Shown: positions 35,916-46,183, numbered from the stretch's first letter. The stretch is 64,000 bases of DNA from Enterococcus sp. MMGLQ5-1 (GCF_013155265.1 NZ_JABJXU010000001.1:372001-436000), one strand, 5' to 3'. The notes: generated from the sequence alone by a model not told the origin. Numbers and translations are program-made.

Positions 35916-37688
35916 ATGAAACGTTCAAATTACGCGGGTCGGGTTACTGAAGCGCTTTTAGGTGAAACAGTTGTTTTAAAAGGTTGGGTGGCCAAGCGTC
36001 GTAATCTTGGTGGTCTAATTTTTATTGATTTAAGAGATAGAGAAGGTATTGTTCAGCTAGTGATTAATCCAGAAAAGGCTGCTAAAGAGGTGGTCTCACT
36101 TGCTGAATCCTTACGTAGTGAATACGTCATTGAGGTAAAAGGTCAGGTCGTTGAAAGGGAAGTTGCTAATTCAAAAATGGTAACTGGTCAAATTGAAATA
36201 GAGGTTACAGCGCTTGTGCTTTTAAATAGCGCTAAAACACCACCCTTTGAAATTTCAGATGAACTGAATGCGAGTGACGATACACGTCTAAAATACCGCT
36301 ATTTAGATTTACGTCGGTCATCAATGCTTAATAATTTTAAGCTACGCCACCAAGTGACTAAAAGTATCCGTCATTATTTAGATGATTTAGAGTTTATTGA
36401 TGTTGAAACGCCCTATTTGGCAAAATCAACACCAGAGGGTGCTCGTGATTACTTAGTGCCAAGTCGGGTTTCTCAAGGTCATTTTTATGCCTTGCCCCAG
36501 TCACCTCAAATTACCAAGCAATTATTGATGAATGCTGGCTTTGATCGCTATTATCAAATTGTTAAATGCTTTCGTGATGAGGATTTACGTGGCGATCGTC
36601 AGCCAGAGTTTACGCAGGTTGACTTAGAAACCTCATTTTTAGATGAGCATGAAATTCAAGAAATTACCGAAGGTATGATTGCCAAAGTGATGAAGGAAGC
36701 GAAAGGGATTGAGGTAGCTTTACCGTTTCCTCGTATCAGCTATGATGAAGCGATGTCACGTTTTGGCTCAGATAAGCCGGATACCCGTTTTGCTATGGAG
36801 CTAATTGATTTATCTGAATTAGTAGCGAAGGTACCTTTTAAGGTTTTTGAGGGCGCTTTAGCGTCAGGCGGTCAGGTTAAGGCGATTAATGTTAAAGGTG
36901 CTGCCAATGCCTATTCACGTAAAAAATTGGATGAGCTAACGAAGTATGTCGAACAATTTGGTGCGAAGGGCTTAGCATGGCTCAAGGTGACTGCTGAAGG
37001 CTTTACAGGTCCAATTGCTAAATTTATAACAGAAATCGAAGGCGATTTAGCTACTGCTTTAGCGGCTGAGAGTGGTGATTTAATTCTTTTTGCAGCTGAT
37101 CAAAAGGAGGTTGTGGCAGCAACATTGGGCGCTTTAAGAATGCGACTTGCTAAGGCGCTTGGTTTGATTGATGAGTCGAAATTTAACTTCCTCTGGGTCG
37201 TGGACTGGCCACTCTTTGAATATTCTGAAGAAGAAGGTCGCTATATGTCTGCGCACCATCCGTTCACTTTACCAACCGCTGAAACGCAAGATTTATTATT
37301 AAGCGCACCTGCTGATGTCCGTGCGGTCGCTTATGATATTGTGCTAAATGGTTATGAGCTGGGCGGTGGTAGCCTTAGGATTAATCACCGTGATTTACAG
37401 GAAAAAATGTTTGAAGCGCTTGGTTTTACGCCAGAGGCTGCTGATGAACAATTTGGTTTTTTATTGGAAGCAATGGATTATGGCTTTCCACCACATGGGG
37501 GAATTGCTCTAGGGCTAGATCGCTTTGTAATGCTGCTTGCAGGCAAGGACAATATTCGTGAAGTGATTGCCTTTCCAAAAAATGGGAAAGCAGCAGATCC
37601 AATGACTGAAGCTCCGAGCTTAGTTAGCAATCAACAGCTTTTTGAATTGTCACTTAAGATTAAGCCAAAAGAGGAAGGTAATGATTAA
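35916..37688 (+). CDS. aspS: Aspartyl-tRNA synthetase, bacterial type
   Basis: A 590-residue class II synthetase. It has the N-terminal OB anticodon domain ([22 protein letters not shown]), motif 2 with [19 protein letters not shown], the bacterial GAD insertion domain (about 280-420) and motif 3 in [14 protein letters not shown]. The length is normal. It lies under the hisS T-box, an arrangement common in Firmicutes. Its last 8 bases overlap the next gene. Confidence 0.97.
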   Translation: MKRSNYAGRVTEALLGETVVLKGWVAKRRNLGGLIFIDLRDREGIVQLVINPEKAAKEVVSLAESLRSEYVIEVKGQVVEREVANSKMVTGQIEIEVTALVLLNSAKTPPFEISDELNASDDTRLKYRYLDLRRSSMLNNFKLRHQVTKSIRHYLDDLEFIDVETPYLAKSTPEGARDYLVPSRVSQGHFYALPQSPQITKQLLMNAGFDRYYQIVKCFRDEDLRGDRQPEFTQVDLETSFLDEHEIQEITEGMIAKVMKEAKGIEVALPFPRISYDEAMSRFGSDKPDTRFAMELIDLSELVAKVPFKVFEGALASGGQVKAINVKGAANAYSRKKLDELTKYVEQFGAKGLAWLKVTAEGFTGPIAKFITEIEGDLATALAAESGDLILFAADQKEVVAATLGALRMRLAKALGLIDESKFNFLWVVDWPLFEYSEEEGRYMSAHHPFTLPTAETQDLLLSAPADVRAVAYDIVLNGYELGGGSLRINHRDLQEKMFEALGFTPEAADEQFGFLLEAMDYGFPPHGGIALGLDRFVMLLAGKDNIREVIAFPKNGKAADPMTEAPSLVSNQQLFELSLKIKPKEEGND

Positions 37689-38580
37689 TAAGGTAATAGA
37701 CTTTTTTTCTAAGTCGTTCTCATTTCAAAAATTTTCACAAAAATTTACGGCAGCCTTAATCTATGCCTTTATGTCTAGCGTTGCCTTGAATCTATTTTTT
37801 CAGCCAGGGCACGTTTATTCAAGTGGGATTACAGGGTTAGCTCAAATTTTTACTACGCTTAGCGGACGCTGGTTTGGTTTTACCATTCCTGTATCTGCAA
37901 CCTTGTATCTCTTAAATCTTCCATTATTTATAATTGCGTGGCGATATATTGGAAAAAGATTTACGGTTTATACTATTTTGACGGTCACCCTGAGCTCATT
38001 ATTTATTCACTTTATGCCAGAAGTAACCTTGACAAGTGATCCAATCATGAATGCAATTTTTGGTGGGGTAGTTAATGGTGCAGGTATCGGCTATGCCCTG
38101 CGTAATAATATTTCAAGCGGTGGGACAGATATCATCTCAATTTCTGTTAGAAAGCAAACAGGTCATTCTGTTGGATCGATTTCACTAATTTTTAATGGCT
38201 GTATTATGATAATTGCCGGCTTGCTCTTTGGCTGGCAGTATATGTTTTATTCAATGCTAACTATTTTTATGAGCAGTCGGGTGACAGATGCTATTTTTAC
38301 CAAGCAAAAGAAAATGCAGGTGATGATTGTTACCAAAAATCCTGAATTGGTGATAAGAGAGGTTCAATATGTCCTTCATCGAGGCGTGACAATTATCAAC
38401 GAGGCAGAAGGTGGATATAGTCATGAGAAAAAGACGATTCTTTTTACAATTATTACCCGTTTTGAATATGCAGAATTTAAGCACATCATGGAAACGGTAG
38501 ACCCCTCGGCATTTGTCTCAATCTCAGAAAATGTCAAAATTTTAGGTAATTTTTATAAAGAGCCAGGTGAGTTGAGCTAG
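37681..38580 (+). CDS. YitT-family membrane protein (DUF161 + DUF2179)
   Basis: A 299-residue protein with five to six N-terminal membrane helices (about 20-190), containing the family pattern [21 protein letters not shown] and [14 protein letters not shown]-terminal soluble DUF2179 domain (about 215-290) has [20 protein letters not shown]. The function of the family is unknown. The start is ATG 37681 with AGGAAGG just upstream; it overlaps the aspS end by 8 bases, so it is translated from the same transcript. Confidence 0.88.
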   Translation: MINKVIDFFSKSFSFQKFSQKFTAALIYAFMSSVALNLFFQPGHVYSSGITGLAQIFTTLSGRWFGFTIPVSATLYLLNLPLFIIAWRYIGKRFTVYTILTVTLSSLFIHFMPEVTLTSDPIMNAIFGGVVNGAGIGYALRNNISSGGTDIISISVRKQTGHSVGSISLIFNGCIMIIAGLLFGWQYMFYSMLTIFMSSRVTDAIFTKQKKMQVMIVTKNPELVIREVQYVLHRGVTIINEAEGGYSHEKKTILFTIITRFEYAEFKHIMETVDPSAFVSISENVKILGNFYKEPGELS

Positions 38581-38602
38581 TCAACTCGTTTCGCTGAAAG
38601 AT

Positions 38603-38669
38603 GAATGTGAAAAATAATTTATGAGCTACGATAATTCATAAAGTTATTTCACATTTGTCTTTTTTTTAT
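38603..38669 (+). terminator. Terminator of the hisS-aspS-yitT operon
   Basis: Long arms AATGTGAAA and TTCACATT, with further pairing (TTTATGA/TCATAAA), are followed by a T run. Confidence 0.8.
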
Positions 38670-38820
38670 TGTAATTGTAATGTTTGTCATGAAATTGTCA
38701 TCATTTTGTTTTGAATCTGTTCTTTTTAGCTTATAACAACAGATAAATATCGGCTATTTTGGGGCAATTTTTACTTCAATCCTTGAAATTTATGATTAAT
38801 TTTTTTCGATTTAAAGTAAT

Positions 38821-38842
38821 TGTTAAGTAATTTTAATATAAT
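38821..38842 (+). promoter_or_regulatory. Possible WalR-type direct repeat and -10 box
   Basis: TGTTAA-N5-TTTAAT approximates the WalR (YycF) site TGTWAH-N5-TGTWAH with one mismatch and immediately precedes TATAAT (38837-38842). No good -35 is present, as expected of an activator-dependent promoter. More TGTAAT half-sites lie near 38670. Confidence 0.35.
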
Positions 38843-38928
38843 GCTTTGCTTTTTTTGATAAACTGTTGAAGGTGAACACGCAAATATAATGAATGATGTA
38901 TTTATCGATAAAATTTGGGAGGGTTCTA

Positions 38929-40038
38929 TTGAAATTTAAAAGTGGACTGATGATTGTATTAGCCTCTTTATTGGTTTCTCCAGCTTCAGCTTTTGCTGAA
39001 TCAGTGGAAGATATAAATCAAAAAACGCAAGAAGTTCAAAGTGAAAATGCTGAATTATCAAATAATTTAAATGCTGTCTTTGATGAAGTAAACAATACTT
39101 ATCAGCAGGTTGAATCCATTAAAGCTGAGCTTGAAACAGCAACAGCTCAACAGGAGAAAAATAAGCAGGCAATTGAGCAAACTCAAAATGATATTAAAAA
39201 TCGGAAGGCATTAATGAATGAACAGCTAAGGGAGCTACAGGTCTCTCAGACTGCTGGAAATTCTTTTAGCTCATTGTTAAATTCTGCTAATCTTTCGGAT
39301 TTTATTCGTCGTACAGTAGCATTGTCAACATTGAGGGAAGCCCAAAATGACAAAGTGGAGGAATTAAATCAATCTGAGGCAAAATTAAAAACATTAATTG
39401 CGCAGCAAGATGCACTTCAAGCGACCTTGCTAAAATCACAAGCCGAGTATGAAACGCAGGCGGTTAATTTAAATCAGCAGGTTGAAAATTTAACGGCAAA
39501 GGTATCAGAAAATGATGCTTTGATTAGCTCACTGGCTTCATCAAAGGCCGCTGAGGAGAAGCTAGCTGCCGACCAAGCCAAACAAGTAGCATTAGCTGCT
39601 CAGGCAAGTCAGTCATCTGAAAGCAGTAGCTCAGTGGCTGGAGGCACAGCTAGTCAGTCTAGTGAACCAGCAAGCAGTTCATCTGCTAATCATGCAGCTA
39701 ATAATGAAGAGCAGACAAATACTGATAACGGTTCAGGTGGCTCAAATTCCTCTGGCGCGGCATTACAAATGTCATCAACAGCCTATTCTTATGCGCAACC
39801 AGGTATGGGCTATATTACAGCGACTGGTATCAATCTTAAAGACAATCCAAACGTGATTGCTGTTGATCCATCAGTTATTCCTCTAGGCTCTCTAGTTCAG
39901 GTCTCTGGCTATGGCTACGCTATTGCGGGTGATACAGGTGGTGCGATTAAAGGTAATATTATTGATGTTCATTTTCCAACAGAAGCACAATGTACTAGCT
40001 GGGGCAGAAAATCAGTGACTGTTACAATTTTAAGTTAA
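38929..40038 (+). CDS. Secreted wall protein: PcsB-like coiled coil plus 3D domain
   Basis: The 369-residue protein has a signal peptide (about 1-24, ending AFA) and a long coiled coil (about 28-210, resembling the N-termini of PcsB/CwlO). A Ser/Ala/Glu-rich linker (about 215-275) leads to a C-terminal 3D domain (about 285-369, with the Asp motif AVDPSVIPLGS, GDTGG and NIIDVHF). 3D domains occur in lytic transglycosylase-like enzymes, so a role in peptidoglycan remodelling is likely. I use TTG 38929, seven bases after GGGAGG; an ATG at 38893 would place that site within the gene. Confidence 0.87.
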   Translation: MKFKSGLMIVLASLLVSPASAFAESVEDINQKTQEVQSENAELSNNLNAVFDEVNNTYQQVESIKAELETATAQQEKNKQAIEQTQNDIKNRKALMNEQLRELQVSQTAGNSFSSLLNSANLSDFIRRTVALSTLREAQNDKVEELNQSEAKLKTLIAQQDALQATLLKSQAEYETQAVNLNQQVENLTAKVSENDALISSLASSKAAEEKLAADQAKQVALAAQASQSSESSSSVAGGTASQSSEPASSSSANHAANNEEQTNTDNGSGGSNSSGAALQMSSTAYSYAQPGMGYITATGINLKDNPNVIAVDPSVIPLGSLVQVSGYGYAIAGDTGGAIKGNIIDVHFPTEAQCTSWGRKSVTVTILS

Positions 40039-40080
40039 AAAAACTTTTAAAAGACTTTAAGTCTTTTAAAAGTTTTTTTT
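40037..40080. terminator. Bidirectional terminator
   Basis: AAAAAAACTTTTAAAAGACTT pairs perfectly with its inverted copy, ending in eight T; it serves the convergent 3D-protein and AEC genes. Confidence 0.92.
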
Positions 40081-40086
40081 ATAGCA

Positions 40087-41040
40087 CTAGATATACGGTA
40101 AAATGGCTAATAGAATTGGGACAACTGCCAGATAGCTAAGGACGGTATAGCCTAAGGTAGAGGTAGCAAATTCTACGTCAGCATCATACATTCTTGCTAA
40201 GATTGGAACTGAATTTTGAATCGGCATTGAGGATTGGATAAAGAAGACCTTGGCCATCATGCTAGGTATCGGAATGATTCTTGTTAATAAAATAATAATG
40301 AGTGGTGAAATAATAAATCGTCCCACTAAAACAGCTACGATTGCTTTATTCAATTTAAGTGTTCTGACACCTAGATAGTAAACGGTAATCCCAATGATGA
40401 ACATTGATAACGGTGTCGTTAGGTTGCCAAGATAATTAGCAAAGTTGGTAAATGAAATAGGAACCTTGATACCAGTTAGTAACCAAATAATACCAAATGA
40501 GAAGCCGAGTATTGCTGGATTCAAGATTTTTTTTAGACCGCTTTTAAAATCGTAATGAATTTTGGAATCATCACCACCAATAGCATTTGAGTCAGTCGCA
40601 ATTTTATAGACACCCCAGGTCCAGAAAAAGGTTGTATTGGCAATGTAATAAATAAGTGCGTAGGGAATCGATTTTTCACCAAATATAGCAATATTAATTG
40701 GTAGACCAATAAAAATCGTGTTGGAGCAGGTAAACATAGTTGAGAAGGTTCCAAGCTGTCCTTGCTTTAGACCAATTAGCTGACCAACTAATTTTGAAAT
40801 CCAGTAGGCAATAATCATTGAGAGAACTGGTACGATGATACTACCGATTAAATGGATAAATTCTGCTTTGGAAAATTTTTCAGTAATCGTGATAAACATC
40901 CCAAATGGCAATGAAATATTAAGTACCATTTTTGAAAAAACATCAGCGGTATGGTTGGTAAACCATTTTTTATAGCTTAGAAAATAGCCCACGAACATCA
41001 GGGCAAAAATTGCAAAAATATTTAAATATGCTAAGACCAA
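40087..41040 (-). CDS. AEC-family transporter (auxin efflux carrier/malate permease type)
   Basis: A 317-residue membrane protein with about ten helices in two inverted repeats of five, typical of the AEC family. Characteristic segments are FSKMVLNISLPFGMF near residue 35 and the later PLSMFIIGITVYYLG. Bacterial members carry organic acids such as malate or malonate; the substrate here is unknown. It is divergent from the purine permease and shares a 269-bp intergenic region with it. Confidence 0.88.
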   Translation of the reverse strand: MVLAYLNIFAIFALMFVGYFLSYKKWFTNHTADVFSKMVLNISLPFGMFITITEKFSKAEFIHLIGSIIVPVLSMIIAYWISKLVGQLIGLKQGQLGTFSTMFTCSNTIFIGLPINIAIFGEKSIPYALIYYIANTTFFWTWGVYKIATDSNAIGGDDSKIHYDFKSGLKKILNPAILGFSFGIIWLLTGIKVPISFTNFANYLGNLTTPLSMFIIGITVYYLGVRTLKLNKAIVAVLVGRFIISPLIIILLTRIIPIPSMMAKVFFIQSSMPIQNSVPILARMYDADVEFATSTLGYTVLSYLAVVPILLAILPYI

Positions 41041-41166
41041 TAGTCTGCCTCCTAGTTATTTTACTTAAAATGAATCGTATGCTATTTAGTTTAAACTTTT
41101 TTATTATATTTTTCTAGTGACTATAAGACGGTTGATAGCGCTGACCTATTATAAACTCAATTATCA

Positions 41167-41179
41167 AAATCCGAACTTT
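41167..41179 (+). promoter_or_regulatory. PurR box upstream of the purine permease
   Basis: AAATCCGAACTTT is an exact match to the PurBox AWWWCCGAACWWT of lactococci and streptococci. It lies about 90 bases before a TATAAT (41257-41262) and about 70 before an alternative TAAAAT. Confidence 0.75.
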
Positions 41180-41309
41180 TGAATAAAAAAACTAAGGTTC
41201 TGTCGGATTAACGTGCATTATTTTTGGGATTTAGATAAAATTTTATAGGGATAGATTATAATTTTTTTATATTTTTAATTTATCAATAAAACATAAAGGA
41301 GATTATTAG

Positions 41310-42752
41310 GTGGAAAACTTTTTTAAATTGAAGAAAAATGGGACAACTGTTTCACGGGAATTATTTGCAGGATTAACAACCTTTTTTGCAATGAGCTATA
41401 TTTTATTCGTTAATCCAACGATTCTTTCACAGACAGGTATGCCATTTCAAGGCGTCTTTTTAGCAACAATTATTGCTTCGGTTACTGGTACTTTAATCAT
41501 GGGCTTATTTGCCAATGTGCCTTATGCCCAAGCACCAGGAATGGGTTTAAATGCTTTCTTTACTTATACAGTTGTTTTTTCTCTAGGCTATTCTTGGCAA
41601 GAGGCTCTAGCGATGGTATTTATTTGTGGGATTGTTAATATTATTATTACGGTAACTAAGCTTCGTAAAGCCATTATTCAGTCTATTCCACTAAGTGTTC
41701 AGCATGCAATCGGTGGTGGTATCGGTATTTTCGTTGCCTACGTTGGAATTAAATCGGCGGGCTTTTTGAAGTTTACCGCTGATCCGGGCACTTATTCAGT
41801 TTTAGGTGAGGGTGCAGATAAGGGTAAGGCAACCATTGAGGTAGGTGGTTCAATTGTACCTGCGCTTGCTAACTTTAATAATGCACCAATTATCTTGGCA
41901 CTAATTGGGTTGATTTTAACAGCAATTTTGGTAATTAAAAATGTTAAGGGCGCCTTCTTTATCGGTATTATTATCACTACTATTATTGGTATTCCAATGG
42001 GTGTTGTTGATCTGTCTAGTGTTAATTTAGAGCAGAGCTCCTTAAGTGCCTCATTTAAGGATTTAGGCTCAATCTTTGGCGCTGCATTTTCTAGCGAAGG
42101 AATGGGTAGTCTTTTTTCAGATATTCATAAGTTGCCGCTTGCTTTAATGACGATTCTAGCCTTTAGCTTGTCAGATACCTTTGATACAATCGGTACATTT
42201 ATTGGTACAGGTAAGAAAACAGGTATTTTTTCAGCAGAAGATGAAAAAGCGTTTAAAGAAGGTAAAACTGGCTTTAAATCAAAAATGGATAAGGCTTTGT
42301 TCGCAGATGCAATTGCGACTTCGATCGGTGCAGTCTTTGGTACGAGTAATACAACAACCTATGTTGAAAGCGCCGCAGGTATTGCTGCTGGTGGGCGTAC
42401 AGGCTTAACTTCAGTTTTTGTTGCTATTTTCTTCTTATTAGCAACATTCTTTTCACCAATTATTGGTATCGTACCTTCACAAGCAACTGCACCTGCACTA
42501 ATTATTGTTGGTATTATGATGCTCTCTTCATTTGCTGATATTAATTGGAGTAAATTAGAAGACGCCATTCCAGCCTTCTTTACTTCAATCTTTATGGGCT
42601 TATGTTATTCAATCTCATACGGTATCGCTGCAGGCTTTATCTTCTATACGATTACTAAAATCGTTACTGGTAAAATCAAAGAGGTCCATATTATTCTATG
42701 GGTAGTAGATATTTTATTTATTATTAACTTTATTATTTTAGCGGTATTATAG
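41310..42752 (+). CDS. Purine permease, NCS2 family (AzgA/PbuG type)
   Basis: A 480-residue transporter with about 12-13 helices. AzgA-type signatures are clear: RELFAGLTTFFAMSYI, QAPGMGLNAFFTYTVV and TFDTIGTFIGTG. Proteins of this group import hypoxanthine, guanine or adenine with protons. It starts at GTG 41310 with AAGGAGA upstream. An exact PurR box in the promoter region strongly supports a role in purine uptake. It is monocistronic. Confidence 0.92.
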   Translation: MENFFKLKKNGTTVSRELFAGLTTFFAMSYILFVNPTILSQTGMPFQGVFLATIIASVTGTLIMGLFANVPYAQAPGMGLNAFFTYTVVFSLGYSWQEALAMVFICGIVNIIITVTKLRKAIIQSIPLSVQHAIGGGIGIFVAYVGIKSAGFLKFTADPGTYSVLGEGADKGKATIEVGGSIVPALANFNNAPIILALIGLILTAILVIKNVKGAFFIGIIITTIIGIPMGVVDLSSVNLEQSSLSASFKDLGSIFGAAFSSEGMGSLFSDIHKLPLALMTILAFSLSDTFDTIGTFIGTGKKTGIFSAEDEKAFKEGKTGFKSKMDKALFADAIATSIGAVFGTSNTTTYVESAAGIAAGGRTGLTSVFVAIFFLLATFFSPIIGIVPSQATAPALIIVGIMMLSSFADINWSKLEDAIPAFFTSIFMGLCYSISYGIAAGFIFYTITKIVTGKIKEVHIILWVVDILFIINFIILAVL

Positions 42753-42791
42753 TATTGATTAAGCTAGGCTTATCACCTTATATATGATACT

Positions 42792-42883
42792 AAAAAGCAC
42801 TTTTGTTTAATTCTTGAAGTAGCCTAAAGATTAGATTATTCATCTAATCTTTAACGGTTGCTTTAAATTAAAAGTGCTTTTTT
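42792..42883. terminator. Long, nested terminator
   Basis: AAAAAGCACTTTT pairs with AAAAGTGCTTTTTT over about 90 bases. Inside, AAGTAGCC pairs with GGTTGCTT (with G-U pairs), and a perfect apical stem AAAGATTAGAT/ATCTAATCTTT caps it. Confidence 0.85.
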
Positions 42884-42932
42884 GCTGTTGCTGATATATA
42901 ATTTATTAAATTAGATGCAATGGAGGTATGCT

Positions 42933-43676
42933 ATGAAATGGAATTCTAAGCTATATGATAGTAAACACGATTTTGTTTCGGAATATGGGAAAGGCTTATT
43001 AGAATTTATTCCTAATGATAAAAATCAGAAAATATTAGATTTAGGCTGTGGCACTGGTACATTAACGAATGAAATAGCTAGTTACTGTCAGTATGTTTTA
43101 GGTGTTGACGGTTCAAAAGAGATGATCGAGCAGGCAAAAATTACTTATCCAGAACTGGAATTTGAAGTTGGAAATGCTTTAAAAATGAGTTATGAAAGTC
43201 AGTGGGATATTGTTTTTTCAAATGCGGTTTTCCATTGGATTTTTGACCACAATCTGCTATTAGCGAATATTAAATCATCACTTAGAGGCTCCGGGCAGTT
43301 GATTTGTGAGTTTGGTGGGCACGGTAATATTGGAACTATTGAAACTGGCTTTAAAAATGTACTTAATTCTATGGGCTATGACTATATTTCAAAATTTAAT
43401 TTTTCAACGACAGAAAAATTTGAAGCACTTTTAGAAAAAAATGGATTCACCATTGATGAATTGTTTATTTATGAACGCCCGACGATTCTAAAGGACGGTG
43501 AAAAAGGGTTATCGAATTGGGCAAAACAATTTTTTGCGTCTGATTTAGCTAATTTTAATAAAGCTGAACAGGAAAAAATATTACTTGAATTAGAAAAACA
43601 GGTCAAAAATATGCTCTGGGATGGTAGTAATTGGGTTGCCGACTATAAAAGATTAAGAGCAATTGCTCATATTTAA
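42933..43676 (+). CDS. Class I SAM-dependent methyltransferase (Tam-like)
   Basis: A 247-residue enzyme with the SAM-binding motif LDLGCGTGTLT (about residues 35-45), motif II Asp in GVDGSKEM, and FSNAVFHWI, which resembles trans-aconitate methyltransferase and related small-molecule enzymes. The exact substrate is unknown. The start is ATG 42933 after GGAGG; an upstream ATG at 42915 adds six residues without a ribosome binding site. The gene is alone between two terminators. Confidence 0.85.
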   Translation: MKWNSKLYDSKHDFVSEYGKGLLEFIPNDKNQKILDLGCGTGTLTNEIASYCQYVLGVDGSKEMIEQAKITYPELEFEVGNALKMSYESQWDIVFSNAVFHWIFDHNLLLANIKSSLRGSGQLICEFGGHGNIGTIETGFKNVLNSMGYDYISKFNFSTTEKFEALLEKNGFTIDELFIYERPTILKDGEKGLSNWAKQFFASDLANFNKAEQEKILLELEKQVKNMLWDGSNWVADYKRLRAIAHI

Positions 43677-43743
43677 GTCTCGCTTAAGCTTTTGGCTTTA
43701 TGATTAGTCTATCCCAAATAATAATCTTTTTCATAAATGCTTG

Positions 43744-43770
43744 CCACTATCAGATATGATGGTGGTTTTT
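43744..43770 (+). terminator. Terminator after the methyltransferase
   Basis: CCACTATCA-GATA-TGATGGTGG, then TTTTT. Confidence 0.8.
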
Positions 43771-43934
43771 AGTTTTTCTTAAAATATAAAGTTAATTTAT
43801 TAATTGATAAATTGATTATAAGTTTATTTACGGTGATTGAAGGCCTTTCAATAATAATTATTTTTCTTTTTCCAATTTTTTTCGCTATAATATAAACGGA
43901 AAGCATTTAATAAGTAAGAGAAGCTGGAGTTGAA

Positions 43935-44414
43935 ATGTCAGAAATAGTAGTATATACAGATGGTGGTTCTAGAAATACAGGTAATGTTAAAGGTGGGCAG
44001 GTTAAAGCTACAGACAAGGCTGCGTGGGCTTATTTGATCGAGTTGGACAACCAAAAAATCAGCGATTCAAAAGGCTTTTTGGGTGCAACCAATAATCAAA
44101 TGGAGCTGACAGCTGTACTAGAAGCCTTAAGGCAACTTTATCGCTTAGGCTTAAATCAAGAAAGGATTATCTTGATTAGTGATTCTCAATACGTTTTAAA
44201 GGGTATTCAAGAATGGCTGGCAGGCTGGAAGGCGAAGGGCTGGCGGACTTCTAATAAAAAGCCAGTTAAAAATCTTGAATTGTGGCAGGCGATGGATCGT
44301 GCCTTACAGTATTTCCCGAATATTGATTATCGTTGGACAAAGGGGCATGCCGGTGATAGTGGCAATGAATTTGTCGATGAACTATTAAACCAAACAATGG
44401 ATCAATTAAAATGA
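43935..44414 (+). CDS. rnhA: Ribonuclease H (RNase HI type)
   Basis: A 159-residue type 1 RNase H that degrades RNA in RNA-DNA hybrids. The catalytic acids are seen in VVYTDGGSR (Asp), NQMELTAVLEAL (Glu), LISDSQYVLKGI (Asp) and GDSGNEFVDEL (Asp). Compared with the E. coli enzyme it has a slightly longer first loop (about residues 12-28). TATAAT at 43886-43891 is a likely -10 box. The phosphatase gene follows after 33 bases. Confidence 0.93.
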   Translation: MSEIVVYTDGGSRNTGNVKGGQVKATDKAAWAYLIELDNQKISDSKGFLGATNNQMELTAVLEALRQLYRLGLNQERIILISDSQYVLKGIQEWLAGWKAKGWRTSNKKPVKNLELWQAMDRALQYFPNIDYRWTKGHAGDSGNEFVDELLNQTMDQLK

Positions 44415-44447
44415 GATGACGGAGCTCAAGAAATGGAGTGAGGGCTT

Positions 44448-45143
44448 GTGAGTTATTTTGTAGTGAGTGATATTCACGGTAAAATTTTACTATTGGAGCA
44501 GCTCATAAAATTTAAACCTGATGATGCACAAATGATATTTTTAGGTGATTATGTGGATCGTGGCGAGGATAGTAAGGCGGTTTTGCAGTTTGTTAAATAT
44601 TGGGTTGAAAATAAATCTGCTATTGCACTGAAAGGGAATCATGAGCAGTTATTAATTCAATTTCTTTATTTTCCAAATAAGCATTATCCAGCTTATTATT
44701 TAAATGGTGGTAAAGAAACAATTGAAAGTTTTCTGTATTATGGTGTAACCGATGAATTAAGTCCTTCAGAAATTGCCACCCGGATTTTAGAACAGTATGG
44801 TGAGTTAATTTCCTTTATCAATCAATTACCACTATATTACGAGACAAGGCATCATATTTTTGTGCATGCTGGTGTTGATTTGTCATTAGATGACTGGCAT
44901 CAAACTGTTCCACATGATTTTATGTGGATTCGTGAAGGCTTCCATGAAGTCTATAATGGTACTGGTAAACAAATTATTTTTGGTCATACGCCAACACCTT
45001 ATTTACACGGCGATGAAAATAACTTTGAATTGTGGCTTAAAGATAACAAGGTTGGGATTGATGGTGGAGCGGTCTATGGCGGTGTTTTACATGGCATTTT
45101 AATTGATGGCTCAAAGATTATTGATACAAAGCTTAAAGGCTAG
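44448..45143 (+). CDS. PPP-family metallophosphatase
   Basis: A 231-residue phosphatase with all blocks of the PPP fold: SDIHG, GDYVDRGED, GNHEQ, HAGVD and FGHTP, which bind two metals. Bacterial members act as Ser/Thr/Tyr protein phosphatases or on diadenosine tetraphosphate, and sequence alone does not decide. It starts with GTG after GGAGTGAGG. It is probably co-transcribed with rnhA and ends at a clear terminator. Confidence 0.87.
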   Translation: MSYFVVSDIHGKILLLEQLIKFKPDDAQMIFLGDYVDRGEDSKAVLQFVKYWVENKSAIALKGNHEQLLIQFLYFPNKHYPAYYLNGGKETIESFLYYGVTDELSPSEIATRILEQYGELISFINQLPLYYETRHHIFVHAGVDLSLDDWHQTVPHDFMWIREGFHEVYNGTGKQIIFGHTPTPYLHGDENNFELWLKDNKVGIDGGAVYGGVLHGILIDGSKIIDTKLKG

Positions 45144-45153
45144 AATGAGGATT

Positions 45154-45183
45154 AGACGGGGCAGAGATGCGCCGTCTTTTTTT
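45154..45183 (+). terminator. Terminator after the phosphatase
   Basis: AGACGG and CCGTCT enclose a GC-rich loop, followed by a run of seven T. The next 190 bases show no other feature before the PRC-barrel promoter. Confidence 0.8.
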
Positions 45184-45377
45184 ATGACAATCGCTCTCAG
45201 GCATTGCGTGGCAGAAAAGTCTGCGTAGCTGGAAACAAGCTGCGCTAATCAACCAGTAAATATATTGGCACAAAATAGAAGAAATACCAAATATTTACCC
45301 AAAAATATTACTGACACTTCAGCTTATTCACCACCTCCTATAATGATAAAATAATTAAAGATAAATTATAAAATAAT

Positions 45378-45407
45378 TTGACGAGCATTAGGTGGGTTTG
45401 GTATAAT
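45378..45407 (+). promoter_or_regulatory. Strong promoter for the PRC-barrel gene
   Basis: TTGACG (45378-45383), 18 bp, TATAAT (45402-45407). The leader is about 60 nt. Confidence 0.75.
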
Positions 45408-45471
45408 AGTAGTAACCCTTGTCGTAATAAATAACTAATTGTATTTAACTTTACATGAGATTGGAGAGAAG

Positions 45472-45954
45472 ATGACGCTGATTAGTGAATTGAAAGAATT
45501 ACCGGTTTTAAGTATTAAAGAAGCTGAGATTATTTCAAAAATTTCTAATGTTTATATAGATAAGACGACTAAAACAATTGCCTATTTAGTATTTGATAGA
45601 ATTAATCAAAAAAGCATTCCGAATGCAATTAATTATGAGCTTATTTCTGAAATTGGTGATCATTTTATTATGATTCTAAACAAGAGTGACATTGAACAAT
45701 TTATTCATAAAAAATCACTTAATCTAGAAGAAATGGTTGAGCCATTTGATTCAACGGTCATTCTTGATAAGGGGCATGAAATAGGGCGTGTAATAGATTT
45801 GGAATTTTCGGTAGAATCAGGGGAAATGACTAAATTGATTTTAGATACCAATAAGACCTTTACAAGTAAGCAGATTCTTGCAATTTCTGATCAGCATATT
45901 ATTGTTACAAATCATCCCAAAGAGTATACCTTAGATACTGCTGAGGATGGTTAG
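45472..45954 (+). CDS. PRC-barrel domain protein
   Basis: A 160-residue soluble protein with two PRC-barrel-like halves: an N-terminal one (about 10-75, LPVLSIKEAEIISKISNVYID) and a C-terminal one (about 85-155, ILDKGHEIGRVIDLEFS). PRC barrels are found in the ribosome maturation factor RimM and photosynthetic reaction centres; the stand-alone Firmicute proteins have no known function. I use ATG 45472, five bases after GGAG; a TTG upstream would add 11 residues. It has its own strong promoter. Confidence 0.8.
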   Translation: MTLISELKELPVLSIKEAEIISKISNVYIDKTTKTIAYLVFDRINQKSIPNAINYELISEIGDHFIMILNKSDIEQFIHKKSLNLEEMVEPFDSTVILDKGHEIGRVIDLEFSVESGEMTKLILDTNKTFTSKQILAISDQHIIVTNHPKEYTLDTAEDG

Positions 45955-46069
45955 TCAGCTATTAAAGCATTTTTCAACTTTGGCATTAAAAAATAGTAAA
46001 TTAAGGCGTAATATCAAATTGGCTTGCTTTGACTAAAAGCGTAAAATAGATGTTTGGCAGCACCTTATG

Positions 46070-46140
46070 TGCTGCCTTTTGCCATTGCCACTTACCCTCT
46101 GACTTTTTTTGTGACTTTCGAAAAAGGAGGCAGTTATTTT
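46070..46140. repeat. Family-B repeat, partial copy
   Basis: GCCATTGCCACTTACCCTC and GGAGGCAGTTA match the two ends of the family-B left hairpin seen at 52.6 kb, but with a different core between them. It is followed at the GCAGTTA site by a family-A-like end (TTTTAAAAGCT). Confidence 0.5.
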
Positions 46141-46183
46141 AAAAGCTAAAATAGCTTGACCGACTCCGCTCTTGCGCTTTGCA

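Noticed and set aside
41041-41309. Purine riboswitch upstream of the purine permease
   Set aside because: No purine-aptamer core or P1-P3 arrangement was found; the exact PurR box is the better explanation for control.
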